A stretch of 64,000 nucleotides of DNA from Paenibacillus sp. Soil522. GTDB lineage: Bacteria; Bacillota; Bacilli; Paenibacillales; Paenibacillaceae. The stretch is taken from assembly GCF_001428245.1 (NCBI RefSeq), contig NZ_LMRV01000066.1, positions 1 through 64,000 of the forward strand, in the 5' to 3' direction. Positions 1-9,482 of this stretch are shown here, piece by piece; the stretch's first letter is position 1, and each line of letters opens with the position of its first letter. The translations under genes and the position numbers were made by a program. The notes beneath the pieces were generated by a model that was not told where the DNA came from, searched no databases, and saw only the letters and a program-made list of their open reading frames with translations.

Positions 1-19
1 GATTACAGGCGAAATTAAA

Positions 20-54
20 CGGCCTCAGTCCGATGGAATTTAGGACTAAGGCCG
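20..54 (-). terminator. Hairpin terminator of the RND pump gene
   Basis: Two 12-nt arms (20-31 and 43-54) pair almost perfectly. Read on the minus strand, the hairpin is followed by a T-rich stretch (TTTAATTT). It lies about 90 bases beyond the stop codon of the RND gene. Nothing else was recognised in bases 1-142. Confidence 0.6.
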
Positions 55-142
55 CATAACTGGTTTTTATTATTTGTACTGTCTACTTGACGGGGCGCAG
101 TTCATCAATCATAAAACCCTTGAGGTACAGCCTTTTACTTTT

Positions 143-3100
143 TTAATTTTGCAGCGATGGTGCGGCTTCCGTTATCACGGATGCAGCTTTAGCCCGCCGC
201 TGCTTGCGTGAGGTGCGGAAGAAAAGCAATTCGTACACGCACGGAACGATGATCAGTGTAAGCAGCGTTGCCGCGGTCAAGCCCCCAATGACGACGATAG
301 CCAGACTTTGCGAAACGATGCTTCCTGATTCATGCGAACCGAACACAAGCGGCAGCATCGCGGAAATCGTTGCTACCGCCGTCATCACGATCGGAAGCAT
401 CCGCGTCACAGCCGCTTCGATCAATGCTTCGCGAATCGGCATCGTCAGCTCATTTTGCTTCACGCGGTCTATCAATACGATCGCATTTGTAACAACAATT
501 CCGATCAGCATCAGCGCTCCGAACATCGCCGTAAAATCAGGCGTCACTCCGGATATGAGCAAGCCCGTTACTGCTCCAATAGCGGCAAGCGGCAAGGAAA
601 TCATAATCACAAGCGGTGCCCGGAGCGTCTTGAACGTCAATACCATAATGAGATATACAATTCCGATGGAAATAAGCGCGGTTAAACCCAAATCCGCGAA
701 ATCACTCGATTGATCTGCTGATGCTCCGCCCACCGCAAGGGTTACGCCCTCCGGCAGCCTAAGCTCCTTCGTTGCTTTGGTTATTTTATCGCCAACGACT
801 GACAGCTCTTTAGGCTCAGCGTTAGCTGTTACGCGGATATATGTTTTTCCTTCTTTATGATAGTAAAGGGAAGGCTCCTCGGAGCGGACCAACTCGGCTA
901 CCTTCGATATAGGAGCGGCGCCTGTATCCGTCATCACCGTTAACTGCTCCAGCTCCGCCTTCGAACCGGGGTTCACGACCGGCTGCAATATAACCGGCGT
1001 ATCGCTTTCTTCTATTCGAATCGATCCGATCGGAACCGGATTCAGCATGCTTTGCAGCTGCATCGCTACCTCCTGTCCTTTCGCAAGTGCAGGATCGACT
1101 TTAAAGGAGTAAACCGATTTTTTCTCCTCCTGATTGCTTTCTACCTTTTGCACGCCGTCTATCGGCTTAATGGCTGCAATCAGCTGTTCTGCGGTTTGGG
1201 CAAGCTTCTCCTGATCGTCGCCGGTCACGTCGATATAAATTTGCGGCGATCCGCCGCCCATCATTAAGTTGGAGGCATTTACCGTCAAAGTTGCACCTTT
1301 ATAGTTATCCTTCTGCGACCTTACATTGTCCATAAAGAGCTCTGCGTCGGCGCCATCCTTCATGTCGATCATATACGTAACCAGAGTAGGCGATGAAACG
1401 GATCCGTATTTGGCAGCATCGGCGCTATTGCCGAGCATCATCATGACCCACTCGATGTCTTTGTTAGCGGTCAAATAGGCTTCGAGCTTCTTCCCTGCTT
1501 CCAGTACCTGATCTGCCGGCGTATCGCTCGGATATTGCAGCGATACGTTCACGTTCTCGGCGCTGGAGGAGTCTAGCGCTCCCTTCGGCATGAACATATA
1601 CGCGCTAATCGAGCCTGCGAACAGAAGTACCGCAATGATAATCGGCACGAGCTTATGCGCAAGGTTCCAGCGGATGAAAGCAGCGAATTTGGGCAATCCG
1701 GCATGCTCCTTCTCCTTCGTTCCGCGCAGCAGGACGGCGCTTAGAAGCGGCACGACAGTCAATGCAACGAGTAAGGAAGCAAGCAGCGAGTAAGCGACCG
1801 TTAGTGCAAATGGCAGCAGAAATGCTTGCAACGAGCCGCGCAGCAGACCCATCGGTAGAAATACCGCAACCGTTACGAGTGTTGACGAGGTAATCGCGGA
1901 AGCTACCTCCTTCGTCGCATCCGTTATAAGCTTGATGGAGAATGTCTCCTTTTGCAGCCTTCTATAGATGTTCTCAATGACGACGATACTATCGTCAACG
2001 AGACGGCCAACCGCTACCGCAACGCCTCCAAGCGTAATGATGTTAAGCGATACGCCGGAGAGCTGCAGCAAATAAAGCGTAATGCCAAGCGACAGTGGAA
2101 TCGAGACGATCGTCACGATCGTTGCTTTAATATTGCGCATGAACAATAAAATAACGATCGTTGCGAACAAGGCGCCAAGCAATACTTCACGCATCATACT
2201 GTTAACGGAAGAGACGACTGAATCGGATGTGCTCAAAATAATGGATGCATCGATACCCTCTACGTCTTCGTTTAAACGTTCAACCGTTTTCTGGATACCC
2301 TTTCCGACTGAAACGGCATTCGCATCGGCAGATTTAGAGATCGTGAACATAATCGCATCTTTGCCGTTCATGCGGCTAATGCTCTCTTGATTCTTCGAGA
2401 GCTCAACGGTTGCCACATCTCCCAGCTTCACGCCCGCAGCGACTGGAAGCTTGCGCAGCGTTTCTAGATCCGTCACTTGATCATATACATTAATATTGCC
2501 GGCAGCCCCGTCTAAGGTTCGTTCCCCTAGCGAAACAGATGCCCCTCTGCCCTGCAGCACACCCATTAGCGCTTGCACCGGAATGCCTGCTTCAGCCAGC
2601 TTATCCTTAAGCGGAACGACGCTAACCGTTGGCGATGACTTGCCGCTAATGCTGACCTGGCCCGCACCCTCCGACTTCTGAAGCTCAGTCGTAAACGCCT
2701 TAAGCTTCGCTTCCTTTTCCTGCTCGCTCATGCGCTCATCAAATGTTAAAGTCACCCAAGCGATAGGAATCATCGATGTATTAAATTGTACGACGAACGG
2801 CTTCATCACATTTGCAGGCAGTTTCACCTGATCTACCGCCCGCTCAATTTCCGCCTTCGCTTCTTTCATATTGGTTTTCGAATCAAAATTCAAATTGACC
2901 TGTGCATAACCGTCGCCGGAAGTCGAGAACATATCCGTCTTCCCTTTCACGAACGTTACAGCCTCTTCCAAAGGGTTCGTGACCAGCTGCTCCATGGATT
3001 TCGCGTCATTACCCGGACCGATAGCGGTAATCATGACCTGTGGATTGTCGGCTGCCGGCAGAAACTCCATCGGCAGTCTAAAGTAGCTGATAACGCCCAT

Positions 3101-3172
3101 CGCCAATGCCATAACGACGATCAGTATCATGGCCGCCTTATTTCGGAACGACCACTCTGTCAATTTACTCAT
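143..3172 (-). CDS. RND-family efflux pump (AcrB/SwrC-like)
   Basis: A proton-driven export pump of the inner-membrane RND superfamily, 1009 aa from the chosen start. A membrane helix at about residues 13-33 is followed by a large extracytoplasmic porter domain. The helix-4 motif GRLVDDSIVVIEN carries the paired aspartates used for proton relay, then comes a second helix-rich half, the duplicated layout of the family. Gram-positive members such as SwrC (YerP) of Bacillus subtilis act without an outer-membrane channel and export lipopeptides or drugs; the substrate here is unknown. The start at 3172 has AAGGAG ten bases upstream; an in-frame codon at 3229 lacks a good site. It diverges from the ABC exporter pair, and a shared TetR operator lies between them, so co-regulation is possible. 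Confidence 0.9.
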   Translation of the reverse strand: MSKLTEWSFRNKAAMILIVVMALAMGVISYFRLPMEFLPAADNPQVMITAIGPGNDAKSMEQLVTNPLEEAVTFVKGKTDMFSTSGDGYAQVNLNFDSKTNMKEAKAEIERAVDQVKLPANVMKPFVVQFNTSMIPIAWVTLTFDERMSEQEKEAKLKAFTTELQKSEGAGQVSISGKSSPTVSVVPLKDKLAEAGIPVQALMGVLQGRGASVSLGERTLDGAAGNINVYDQVTDLETLRKLPVAAGVKLGDVATVELSKNQESISRMNGKDAIMFTISKSADANAVSVGKGIQKTVERLNEDVEGIDASIILSTSDSVVSSVNSMMREVLLGALFATIVILLFMRNIKATIVTIVSIPLSLGITLYLLQLSGVSLNIITLGGVAVAVGRLVDDSIVVIENIYRRLQKETFSIKLITDATKEVASAITSSTLVTVAVFLPMGLLRGSLQAFLLPFALTVAYSLLASLLVALTVVPLLSAVLLRGTKEKEHAGLPKFAAFIRWNLAHKLVPIIIAVLLFAGSISAYMFMPKGALDSSSAENVNVSLQYPSDTPADQVLEAGKKLEAYLTANKDIEWVMMMLGNSADAAKYGSVSSPTLVTYMIDMKDGADAELFMDNVRSQKDNYKGATLTVNASNLMMGGGSPQIYIDVTGDDQEKLAQTAEQLIAAIKPIDGVQKVESNQEEKKSVYSFKVDPALAKGQEVAMQLQSMLNPVPIGSIRIEESDTPVILQPVVNPGSKAELEQLTVMTDTGAAPISKVAELVRSEEPSLYYHKEGKTYIRVTANAEPKELSVVGDKITKATKELRLPEGVTLAVGGASADQSSDFADLGLTALISIGIVYLIMVLTFKTLRAPLVIMISLPLAAIGAVTGLLISGVTPDFTAMFGALMLIGIVVTNAIVLIDRVKQNELTMPIREALIEAAVTRMLPIVMTAVATISAMLPLVFGSHESGSIVSQSLAIVVIGGLTAATLLTLIIVPCVYELLFFRTSRKQRRAKAASVITEAAPSLQN

Positions 3173-3329
3173 TTGTTTCCGACTCCTTCTCCCTTTACGG
3201 ATTTCTATTGTTTTGTCTTTTCTAATCATAATTGGATAGAAGCATTAGCAAAAACGTCCAGAGTAGGGAATTGATTCTCGCCCTTAGTCGGAAATCGTCT
3301 ACATCTGCAGACCGAGGAACGAATCCGAA

Positions 3330-3399
3330 ATAATGAGTAAGTACTCGCTTCACAAGCCGCTCAAATTCCCGTATTATATAGTGAGTACTTACTCATTAT
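3330..3399 (+). promoter_or_regulatory. Promoter flanked by paired TetR-type operators
   Basis: ATAATGAGTAAGTACTC (3330-3346) and its exact reverse complement (3383-3399) form a 17-bp inverted repeat. Each copy contains a near-palindrome, GAGTA-N2-TACTC. Between them is a good SigA promoter: TTCACA (3349-3354), 17 bp, TATTAT (3372-3377). This is the usual layout for repression by a TetR dimer, and the gene at 5258 encodes the obvious candidate. The left copy also faces the divergent RND gene. Confidence 0.75.
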
Positions 3400-3421
3400 G
3401 AGATCGAGGAGTGTGATTAAG

Positions 3422-4183
3422 ATGATTTCCAGCCCAAATGAGCCGTCAGGATCTGCCGCCGCGGTAGAGGTGAAAGGAATTGCCCGTACGTTTGGCGGTC
3501 GTGCCGTGCTTGAAGATATAACGCTTTCCATTCCGCGAGGTGAGCTTTTTGGATTGCTGGGACCCTCCGGTTCAGGCAAAACGACGCTGATCAAGCTGAT
3601 GACCGGTATTGACCGTGCCGACGCAGGCACGGTCAGCATGCTTGGAGAACCGATACCGCAGCTGAAAATGCTGAAAGCCTTCGGTTACATGGCGCAATCG
3701 GATGCGCTCTATAATGAATTGACGGGCAAACAAAATTTAGCGTTTTTTGGCGCAATGTTCGGTCTAAAAGGTGCACTGCTCCAAGCTCGGATTCAGGCTG
3801 TTTCCAAGCTGGTCGCATTAACCGATCATTTGAATAAGCCGGCTGCTGCCTATTCGGGTGGCATGAAGCGCCGGCTCTCGCTTGCGATAGCCCTGCTGCA
3901 TGAGCCGCAGCTGCTCGTGCTGGATGAACCGACTGTAGGCATAGACCCCGTCCTGCGTCAATCGATTTGGAATGAGCTATCCGCGCTGAGCAAGCAGGGC
4001 GTGACCATAATCGTAACGACGCATGTGATGGATGAGGCGGAAAAATGCGACCGGCTTGGCCTGATAAGAGGCGGGAAGCTCATTGCGCTCGATTCGCCTA
4101 AAGCCATTATCGAGCAGGCTGGCTGCAGTACCATCGAAGAAGCGTTCATTGCGCTTGGACGCGATGGAGGCGATGAATCATGA
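3422..4183 (+). CDS. ABC-2 exporter ATP-binding protein
   Basis: The cytoplasmic ATPase of an ABC exporter, 253 aa. It shows Walker A (GPSGSGKTT), the ABC signature SGGMKRR, and Walker B leading into LLVLDEPTVGIDP, followed by the switch histidine in TTHVMDEAEKC. This arrangement is typical of DrrA/NodI-like drug or polymer exporters paired with ABC-2 permeases. The start at 3422 has AGGAG ten bases upstream; the ATG at 3398 lies inside the operator and has no ribosome site. Its stop overlaps the permease start by 4 bp, so the two are translationally coupled. The TetR operators sit directly upstream. Confidence 0.92.
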   Translation: MISSPNEPSGSAAAVEVKGIARTFGGRAVLEDITLSIPRGELFGLLGPSGSGKTTLIKLMTGIDRADAGTVSMLGEPIPQLKMLKAFGYMAQSDALYNELTGKQNLAFFGAMFGLKGALLQARIQAVSKLVALTDHLNKPAAAYSGGMKRRLSLAIALLHEPQLLVLDEPTVGIDPVLRQSIWNELSALSKQGVTIIVTTHVMDEAEKCDRLGLIRGGKLIALDSPKAIIEQAGCSTIEEAFIALGRDGGDES

Positions 4184-5199
4184 GAATACGCGCGCTTGCC
4201 ATTCGGATTGTGAAACAATTTCTCCGGGATAAACGGACGCTGGCTTTATTATTTCTTGCTCCGCTCCTCGTCTTAAGCTTGATGAAGCTCGTATTTGACG
4301 GGCAAGCCGTCTCGCCCGCTATAGGCATGGTCGGTCTTCCTGCTGCCGTAACGGAGAAATTCGAGCAGTTAAATGCCGATATAACCATCTACAATTCAGC
4401 GGACGATGCTCAAGCAGCGATACAAGCGGGCGAGCTCGACGCCATCCTGCAATTAAAAGGCGGCACGCCTGAGCTTATGCTTGAGGGCAGTGACCCTTCC
4501 ATTAACAGAGCCGTACTGCTGCTATTGCAAAATGCACTGCAAACAAGCGGAGGAAGCGCTGCTCCCGCCATTTCTTATTTGCATGGCGGGCCGGACATGG
4601 CTGCCTTCGATTCTTTTGGACCGGTGCTCATCGGATTCTTCTCGTTCTTCTTCGTCTTCCTGCTTGCAGGTGTGTCCTTCCTGCGGGAGAGAACAAGCGG
4701 AACCTTAGAGCGATTGCTTGCGACGCCGATTCGGCGCAGTGAAATCGTGGCCGGTTATTTAGCCGGATTCGGCATTTTCACCCTGCTGCAAGCCTCTTTG
4801 ATCGCCTGGTATTCGGTAGACGTGCTCGGCTTGTACATGGCTGGAAACATCGGTTATATGCTGATCATTAATCTGCTGTTATCGTTAACGGCATTAACGC
4901 TCGGAACACTTCTGTCGTCCTTTGCAAGCAGCGAATTCCAAATCATTCAATTCATTCCGATCGTCATCGTGCCGCAAGCCTTTTTCTCGGGACTGTTTAA
5001 TTTGGATGCCATGAATCCTTGGCTGCAAAAGCTAAGCCTCGTTATGCCTCTCTATTATGGCGCCGATGCTATGAAAGGCATTATGATCCGGGGCGAGAGC
5101 TGGGGAGATTTTCAAGTGGATGTTTACGTGTTAGCCGGCTTCTCCTTGTTATTCGCACTCTTGAATGTGCTGGCGCTGAAGAAGCACCGCCGCATGTAG
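4180..5199 (+). CDS. ABC-2 type permease
   Basis: The membrane subunit of the exporter, 339 aa. One N-terminal helix (about residues 21-36) is followed by an extracytoplasmic segment of roughly 130 residues and then five or six helices in the C-terminal half, ending near the membrane with a basic tail. This is the ABC-2/YhhJ layout. It overlaps the ATPase gene by 4 bp and is followed 58 bp later by the TetR gene, so the three probably form one transcription unit. The exported compound cannot be read from sequence; toxic small molecules are usual for TetR-controlled pairs. Confidence 0.9.
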   Translation: MRIRALAIRIVKQFLRDKRTLALLFLAPLLVLSLMKLVFDGQAVSPAIGMVGLPAAVTEKFEQLNADITIYNSADDAQAAIQAGELDAILQLKGGTPELMLEGSDPSINRAVLLLLQNALQTSGGSAAPAISYLHGGPDMAAFDSFGPVLIGFFSFFFVFLLAGVSFLRERTSGTLERLLATPIRRSEIVAGYLAGFGIFTLLQASLIAWYSVDVLGLYMAGNIGYMLIINLLLSLTALTLGTLLSSFASSEFQIIQFIPIVIVPQAFFSGLFNLDAMNPWLQKLSLVMPLYYGADAMKGIMIRGESWGDFQVDVYVLAGFSLLFALLNVLALKKHRRM

Positions 5200-5257
5200 A
5201 AGCGAAATGCTTCTGATATAATGGAAGGCATGGGTATGAGCGAAGGAGTGTCTTTAG

Positions 5258-5920
5258 ATGCAAGAACCAGTAGAACAATGGCTGCAGGAGCTGTTGAAGC
5301 TAGATAATGAAGAAATAAAGATGACCGAGAAGCAATTAAAAATCGTGCAGGCTGCCTCTGAGGTTTTCGCCCAGAAAGGCTTTGCCGCATCTTCGACGAG
5401 TGAAATCGCCCAGCGGGCAGGCGTAGCCGAAGGCACCATTTTCCGCCACTACAAAACGAAAAAGGATTTGCTGCTCTCGATCGTTGCGCCCGTTATGGCA
5501 AAGCTTGTGGCTCCTTTCGTGCTCCGCGACTTCTACAAGGTGCTCGATAGCAGCTTTGACAGCTTCGATCAGATGCTGCGGGCCATTATTGAGAATCGGA
5601 TCGCATTCCTGGAGCGGCATATGCAGGTATTCAAAATATTCATCCAGGAGATCCCTTTCCACCCCGACCTTCAGGAGCAATTCCAGAAGCTGATCCTGGC
5701 GAAGGTGCTCGAAAAATTCAGCATCAACATTCAAAAGTTTCAGCAGCAGGGCGCTATCGTCGATTGGTCGCCTCATACCGTCATACGATTGGCTGCATCT
5801 TCACTCATGGGCTATGTGCTTTTTCGTACCTTCTCGGCTAATCGTACAGATAGCACATGGAATGATGAGAAGGAACGGGAGGCGACCATCACCTTTATTT
5901 TGAAAGGTCTTGCTCCTTAA
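5258..5920 (+). CDS. TetR-family transcriptional regulator
   Basis: A 220-aa one-component regulator. The N-terminal helix-turn-helix (about residues 26-70) includes FAQKGFAASSTSEIAQRAGV and the recognition-helix signature GTIFRHYKTKKDLL; the remaining residues form the variable ligand and dimer domain. A stretch of about 25 residues precedes the usual TetR start, but the ATG at 5258 has AAGGAG at nine bases, so it is kept. The position behind the ABC pair and the palindromes at 3330-3399 indicate that it represses the exporter and itself. The ligand is unknown. Confidence 0.92.
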   Translation: MQEPVEQWLQELLKLDNEEIKMTEKQLKIVQAASEVFAQKGFAASSTSEIAQRAGVAEGTIFRHYKTKKDLLLSIVAPVMAKLVAPFVLRDFYKVLDSSFDSFDQMLRAIIENRIAFLERHMQVFKIFIQEIPFHPDLQEQFQKLILAKVLEKFSINIQKFQQQGAIVDWSPHTVIRLAASSLMGYVLFRTFSANRTDSTWNDEKEREATITFILKGLAP

Positions 5921-5930
5921 GCTCCCTAAC

Positions 5931-5977
5931 AAAAACAAGCCGGTTGTCCATCTAACGATGAGCAGCCGGCTTGTTTT
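5931..5977. terminator. Bidirectional terminator
   Basis: AACAAGCCGG (5934-5943) pairs with CCGGCTTGTT near 5966, with A and T runs outside the stem on both sides. It lies between the convergent TetR and MFS genes and can serve both. Confidence 0.85.
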
Positions 5978-5981
5978 CTGT

Positions 5982-7175
5982 TTATTTGGCAGTATCCATT
6001 GCGGCCTCTTGGAAGCTCAACTTGTCCAATTGATGGAAGCGGAGCAGCAGGAGCAGCGCCGCTAAGCATAAAATACCGCCAAGCAAGTACGGAAGACCCA
6101 TTTCAATGGTAAAGAAGAAAGAGCCAAGCAGCGGACCCGCTATGCGCCCTAAGCTGTCCATAGACGAGCTAAGACCTGATGCCACGCCTTGTCCGACCTT
6201 CGTCTTCTGCGATATGAGCGAAGTAACGCATGGCCTGATCAAGGAGTTGCCGATTCCGAACACGGCAAGCGACAAGGTTGCCCACCATAGGGAATGCGCG
6301 GCCAATAGGAGAAAAAAGCCAAGCGCTGAAATAACGAGCCCGATGCCAATATATTTCGGCTCCTCTCCTTTCTTGATCCGCCGGCGTACGACTCCGCCTT
6401 GTACAAGCGCCCCGACAAACCCGCATACAAAAAATAAAACGCCGACCTGCAGTGGAGTCACATCAAACCGCCGCATACCGAAAAATTGCAAGGTGGCTTC
6501 CATTCCCGCAAGCGTGAACGTTACGAAAAACGCCAGCACGTACAAATATTTAAGCGGACCTGTAAAAGCAGCCCACCGCGATACCCGCTTCTCCGCCCTG
6601 TTCTTCCGCTGCTCCGGCGCAAGCGATTCCTTCAGCTTCGCAGCAGCGAGTACGAACGTTATAAGCGCCAAGGCTGATGCCGCGAAAACAGGCGTTTCCA
6701 GCGAAATCACGCTCAGCAGTCCGCCGAAGCCAGGCCCGATCGTAAAACCAAGGCCGATTGACATTCCGATGAGCCCCATCCCTTTCGTTCTCTCCTCCGG
6801 AGGCGTTATGTCTGCTACATACGCCACGATAACGGAAGCGACCGCACCCGAGAACAAACCGCCTAGCACCCGTGACAGATACATGAGCGTCAAATTGCCT
6901 GAGGACAGGCCGAACAGCAAAAAACTCGCCGCAAATCCAAGAACGCCAACTAAAATAATCGGACGTCTGCCAATGCGATCGGATAAGCTTCCCCAGAACG
7001 GCGATAGGAAAAACGAAACGGCGGAATAAATAGCCAGCATCCGGCCTGTATGTAATTCCGCTTTATTCGGATCTGCGGCTTGAATAATTTCCGGCATAAC
7101 CGGAATGATAATGCCGAACCCAATAAATGTTATCATTAAAATAGCCATAACGATAAGCATGCGTCTATCTTTCAT
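5982..7175 (-). CDS. MFS multidrug efflux transporter
   Basis: A 397-aa major facilitator with twelve predicted helices. The loop 2-3 motif A is clear (GSLSDRIGRRPIILVGVLGF) and the helix-5 antiporter motif is represented by GMGLIGMSIGLGFTIGPGFGG, as in the Bmr/NorA/TetA class of drug:proton antiporters. The start follows GGAGGGG at eight bases. It is transcribed toward the TetR gene and is separated from it by a shared terminator, so it is probably independent of that regulator. It is the third efflux system in 7 kb. Substrate not predictable. Confidence 0.9.
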   Translation of the reverse strand: MKDRRMLIVMAILMITFIGFGIIIPVMPEIIQAADPNKAELHTGRMLAIYSAVSFFLSPFWGSLSDRIGRRPIILVGVLGFAASFLLFGLSSGNLTLMYLSRVLGGLFSGAVASVIVAYVADITPPEERTKGMGLIGMSIGLGFTIGPGFGGLLSVISLETPVFAASALALITFVLAAAKLKESLAPEQRKNRAEKRVSRWAAFTGPLKYLYVLAFFVTFTLAGMEATLQFFGMRRFDVTPLQVGVLFFVCGFVGALVQGGVVRRRIKKGEEPKYIGIGLVISALGFFLLLAAHSLWWATLSLAVFGIGNSLIRPCVTSLISQKTKVGQGVASGLSSSMDSLGRIAGPLLGSFFFTIEMGLPYLLGGILCLAALLLLLRFHQLDKLSFQEAAMDTAK

Positions 7176-7351
7176 TCTGCAACCCCTCCACCAACCTATG
7201 TTACCATATCCGTCAAACCAGCATATATGAACAATTGACGAACAAATTGACCATCCGTGATCCTATTCCAAAAATGGAGCTTGCATTCCCCCCTGTATTT
7301 GCTATACTCAACTTTGTTTGTAACCTCTAATGAAAGGCAGGGATGATAGCG

Positions 7352-8821
7352 ATGGATCACAATAAAACCCCGCTCTTCACCGCTCTTCGCCGACATGCGG
7401 AGCAGGATCCCGTACAGTTTCATATTCCCGGACATAAAAAAGGATTGGGCAGCGACTCGGAATTTCGTGAATTTATCGGCGACAACGCGTTGTCGATCGA
7501 TCTAATCAATATAGCACCGCTTGATGACCTGCATCAGCCGACAGGCGTTATTGAGGAAGCGCAAAAGCTAGCGGCTGACGCCTTCGGATCGGACTACACT
7601 TATTTCTCCGTGCAAGGAACAAGCGGCGCGATTATGACGATGATTTTAACGGTATGCGCGCCCGGGGACAAAATCATTGTGCCTCGTAACGTTCACAAAT
7701 CCATTATGGCTGCTATTATTTTCGCAGGTGCCAGACCGGTGTTCATTTCGCCTGCAAGGGACAATAATCTCGGAATCGACCACGGCATCACGACACGCTC
7801 CGTCCGCAAGGCGCTTGAGCGGCATCCGGATGCTAAAGCAGTGCTTGTTATCAATCCGACTTACTTTGGCATTTGCGCCAACCTCAAAGAGATTGTCGAT
7901 CTTGTACATAGCTTCGACATCCCTGTGCTCGTGGACGAAGCGCACGGCGTACTCATCCATTTCCATGAGAAGCTGCCTATGTCCGCTATGCAAGCTGGCG
8001 CAGATATGGCAGCTACGAGCGTGCATAAGCTTGGCGGCTCCATGACGCAAAGCTCGGTGCTTAATGTTCGCAAGGGCAGAGTTAATCCGTACCGCATCCA
8101 AACGGTTATTAGTATGCTGACCACAACGTCGACTTCTTACATTTTGCTGGGCTCGCTTGATACGTCGAGACGAAATCTCGCATTGAACGGACATGCTCTC
8201 GCTGAACACGCAATTGAGCTGGCCCAGTACGCCCGTCAGCAAATCAATGAAATACCGGGCCTGTACTGCTTCGGAGAAGAAATTCTCGGCGATGAGGCTA
8301 CCTATGATTACGATCCGACCAAAATATCTATTCATGTAAGGCATCTTGGCATTACCGGCTATGAAACGGAAAATTGGCTGCGCGATAACTATAATGTGGA
8401 AATCGAAATGAGCGACATGTATAACATTCTTTGCTTAGTTACGCCTGGTGATACCTCTGATTCCGTGTCAAAATTGATAATTTCGCTACGGGGCTTGTCA
8501 GAGCGGTTTCATGAGGGTGCTGAAGCACGTGAATTAGTCGTCAAAATTCCGGACATTCCTCAGCTCTCCCTTTCGCCGCGCGATGCTTTCTACGGTCAGA
8601 CGGAAGTCGTCCCGTTTAAGGAGTCTGCGGGACGAATCATTGCGGAATTCATTTATGTATATCCGCCGGGCATCCCGATACTGCTGCCTGGCGAAGTTAT
8701 CACCCAAAAAAATATCGATTATATCGTCGATCATGTCCAAGTCGGATTGCCGGTTAAAGGACCTGAGGATCGCAGCATCGAATTTGTCAAAGTTATCGTT
8801 GAAGAAACGGCAATTTCATAA
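7352..8821 (+). CDS. speA: Arginine decarboxylase, Orn/Lys/Arg decarboxylase family
   Basis: A PLP enzyme of 489 aa that closely resembles SpeA of Bacillus subtilis from memory (arginine to agmatine, the first step to putrescine and spermidine). The N-terminal segment FHIPGHKKG, the cofactor-binding aspartate in VLVDEAHG, and the Schiff-base lysine in SVHKLGGSMTQSS are all present; the C-terminal small domain extends to residue 489. Either ATG 7343 or 7352 is possible; 7352 has AGGG nine bases upstream and gives the usual N-terminus MDHNKTPLF. Monocistronic, with a terminator downstream. Lysine or ornithine specificity cannot be excluded by sequence alone. Confidence 0.88.
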   Translation: MDHNKTPLFTALRRHAEQDPVQFHIPGHKKGLGSDSEFREFIGDNALSIDLINIAPLDDLHQPTGVIEEAQKLAADAFGSDYTYFSVQGTSGAIMTMILTVCAPGDKIIVPRNVHKSIMAAIIFAGARPVFISPARDNNLGIDHGITTRSVRKALERHPDAKAVLVINPTYFGICANLKEIVDLVHSFDIPVLVDEAHGVLIHFHEKLPMSAMQAGADMAATSVHKLGGSMTQSSVLNVRKGRVNPYRIQTVISMLTTTSTSYILLGSLDTSRRNLALNGHALAEHAIELAQYARQQINEIPGLYCFGEEILGDEATYDYDPTKISIHVRHLGITGYETENWLRDNYNVEIEMSDMYNILCLVTPGDTSDSVSKLIISLRGLSERFHEGAEARELVVKIPDIPQLSLSPRDAFYGQTEVVPFKESAGRIIAEFIYVYPPGIPILLPGEVITQKNIDYIVDHVQVGLPVKGPEDRSIEFVKVIVEETAIS

Positions 8822-8832
8822 TTTAAGCACAA

Positions 8833-8878
8833 AAACCGACCTAAAGGCATCCAAAAGTGCCGTAAGGGTTGGTTTTTT
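8833..8878 (+). terminator. Terminator of speA
   Basis: AACCGACC pairs with GGTTGGTT (one G-U pair) around a loop that holds a smaller GGCA/TGCC stem, followed by six T. Confidence 0.75.
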
Positions 8879-8955
8879 AATGCTTCTTTATCCGTAGTAC
8901 CACTTATTGTCAACCCATTTCGTGCATGCTATGATGTTGGCAGAGGTGAGATGCG

Positions 8956-9372
8956 ATGAGTCAAAGCGCTTACATAAAATTCGTGCAAGGATCATCCGTA
9001 GAGAAGCTTACATTAGAGGAAATACGGAGCCAGCTCTTGCATTATCGGGAGCAAACCGCTCTAACCGGCACTCAATTGGATTGGGATTACGCCGAAGCCG
9101 CTTTCCCTTACACGATCGAATCAAAGCAAGATGACCGCTGGTTTTATTTGAAGGGCATTAATCCGCACTATAAGCACATCATTTTCGGACCGGGCGAAAC
9201 AACCAGTATGGCTGGTCAAGTAGTATCTTGCGTCCAGGTCGTTCTCCCGGATGAAGCGACTCATGGCGACAAGGCCAAAGCAAACGAGCTATGCAAATAT
9301 ATGGCCAAGCAGCTGCAAGCGGAGCTCACCATGTTTAATGGCAGAACGATTTACTATTATCCCCGGAAATAA
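8956..9372 (+). CDS. DUF1885-like conserved protein
   Basis: A soluble 138-aa protein with no signal peptide or membrane segment. Its N-terminus (SAYIKFVQGSSVEKLTLEE) and compact alpha/beta character match what I recall of the DUF1885 family, known only from Bacillales and without an assigned function. The ATG at 8956 follows AGAGGTGAG at a normal distance. It sits alone between the speA terminator and the bidirectional terminator at 9415. Confident as a gene, moderate for the family, none for function. Confidence 0.75.
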   Translation: MSQSAYIKFVQGSSVEKLTLEEIRSQLLHYREQTALTGTQLDWDYAEAAFPYTIESKQDDRWFYLKGINPHYKHIIFGPGETTSMAGQVVSCVQVVLPDEATHGDKAKANELCKYMAKQLQAELTMFNGRTIYYYPRK

Positions 9373-9414
9373 ACGTAAACGGTTCAATTTTAAGTTTTGT
9401 TATACGGTGACAAC

Positions 9415-9449
9415 AAAAAGATCCAAGAGCGTTGCTCTTGGATCTTTTT
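9415..9449. terminator. Bidirectional terminator
   Basis: A perfect 16-bp stem (AAAAAGATCCAAGAGC against its complement) with a 3-nt loop. The A run on one side and T run on the other serve the convergent genes at 8956 and 9483. Confidence 0.92.
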
Positions 9450-9482
9450 GTTCCCTCTCGTTCGAACGAAGTCAGCCTGGAA

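Noticed and set aside
6106..7029. 307-codon plus-strand open frame opposite the MFS gene
   Set aside because: Antisense to a clear transporter; composition (Pro/Arg/Thr-rich) is that of a shadow frame.
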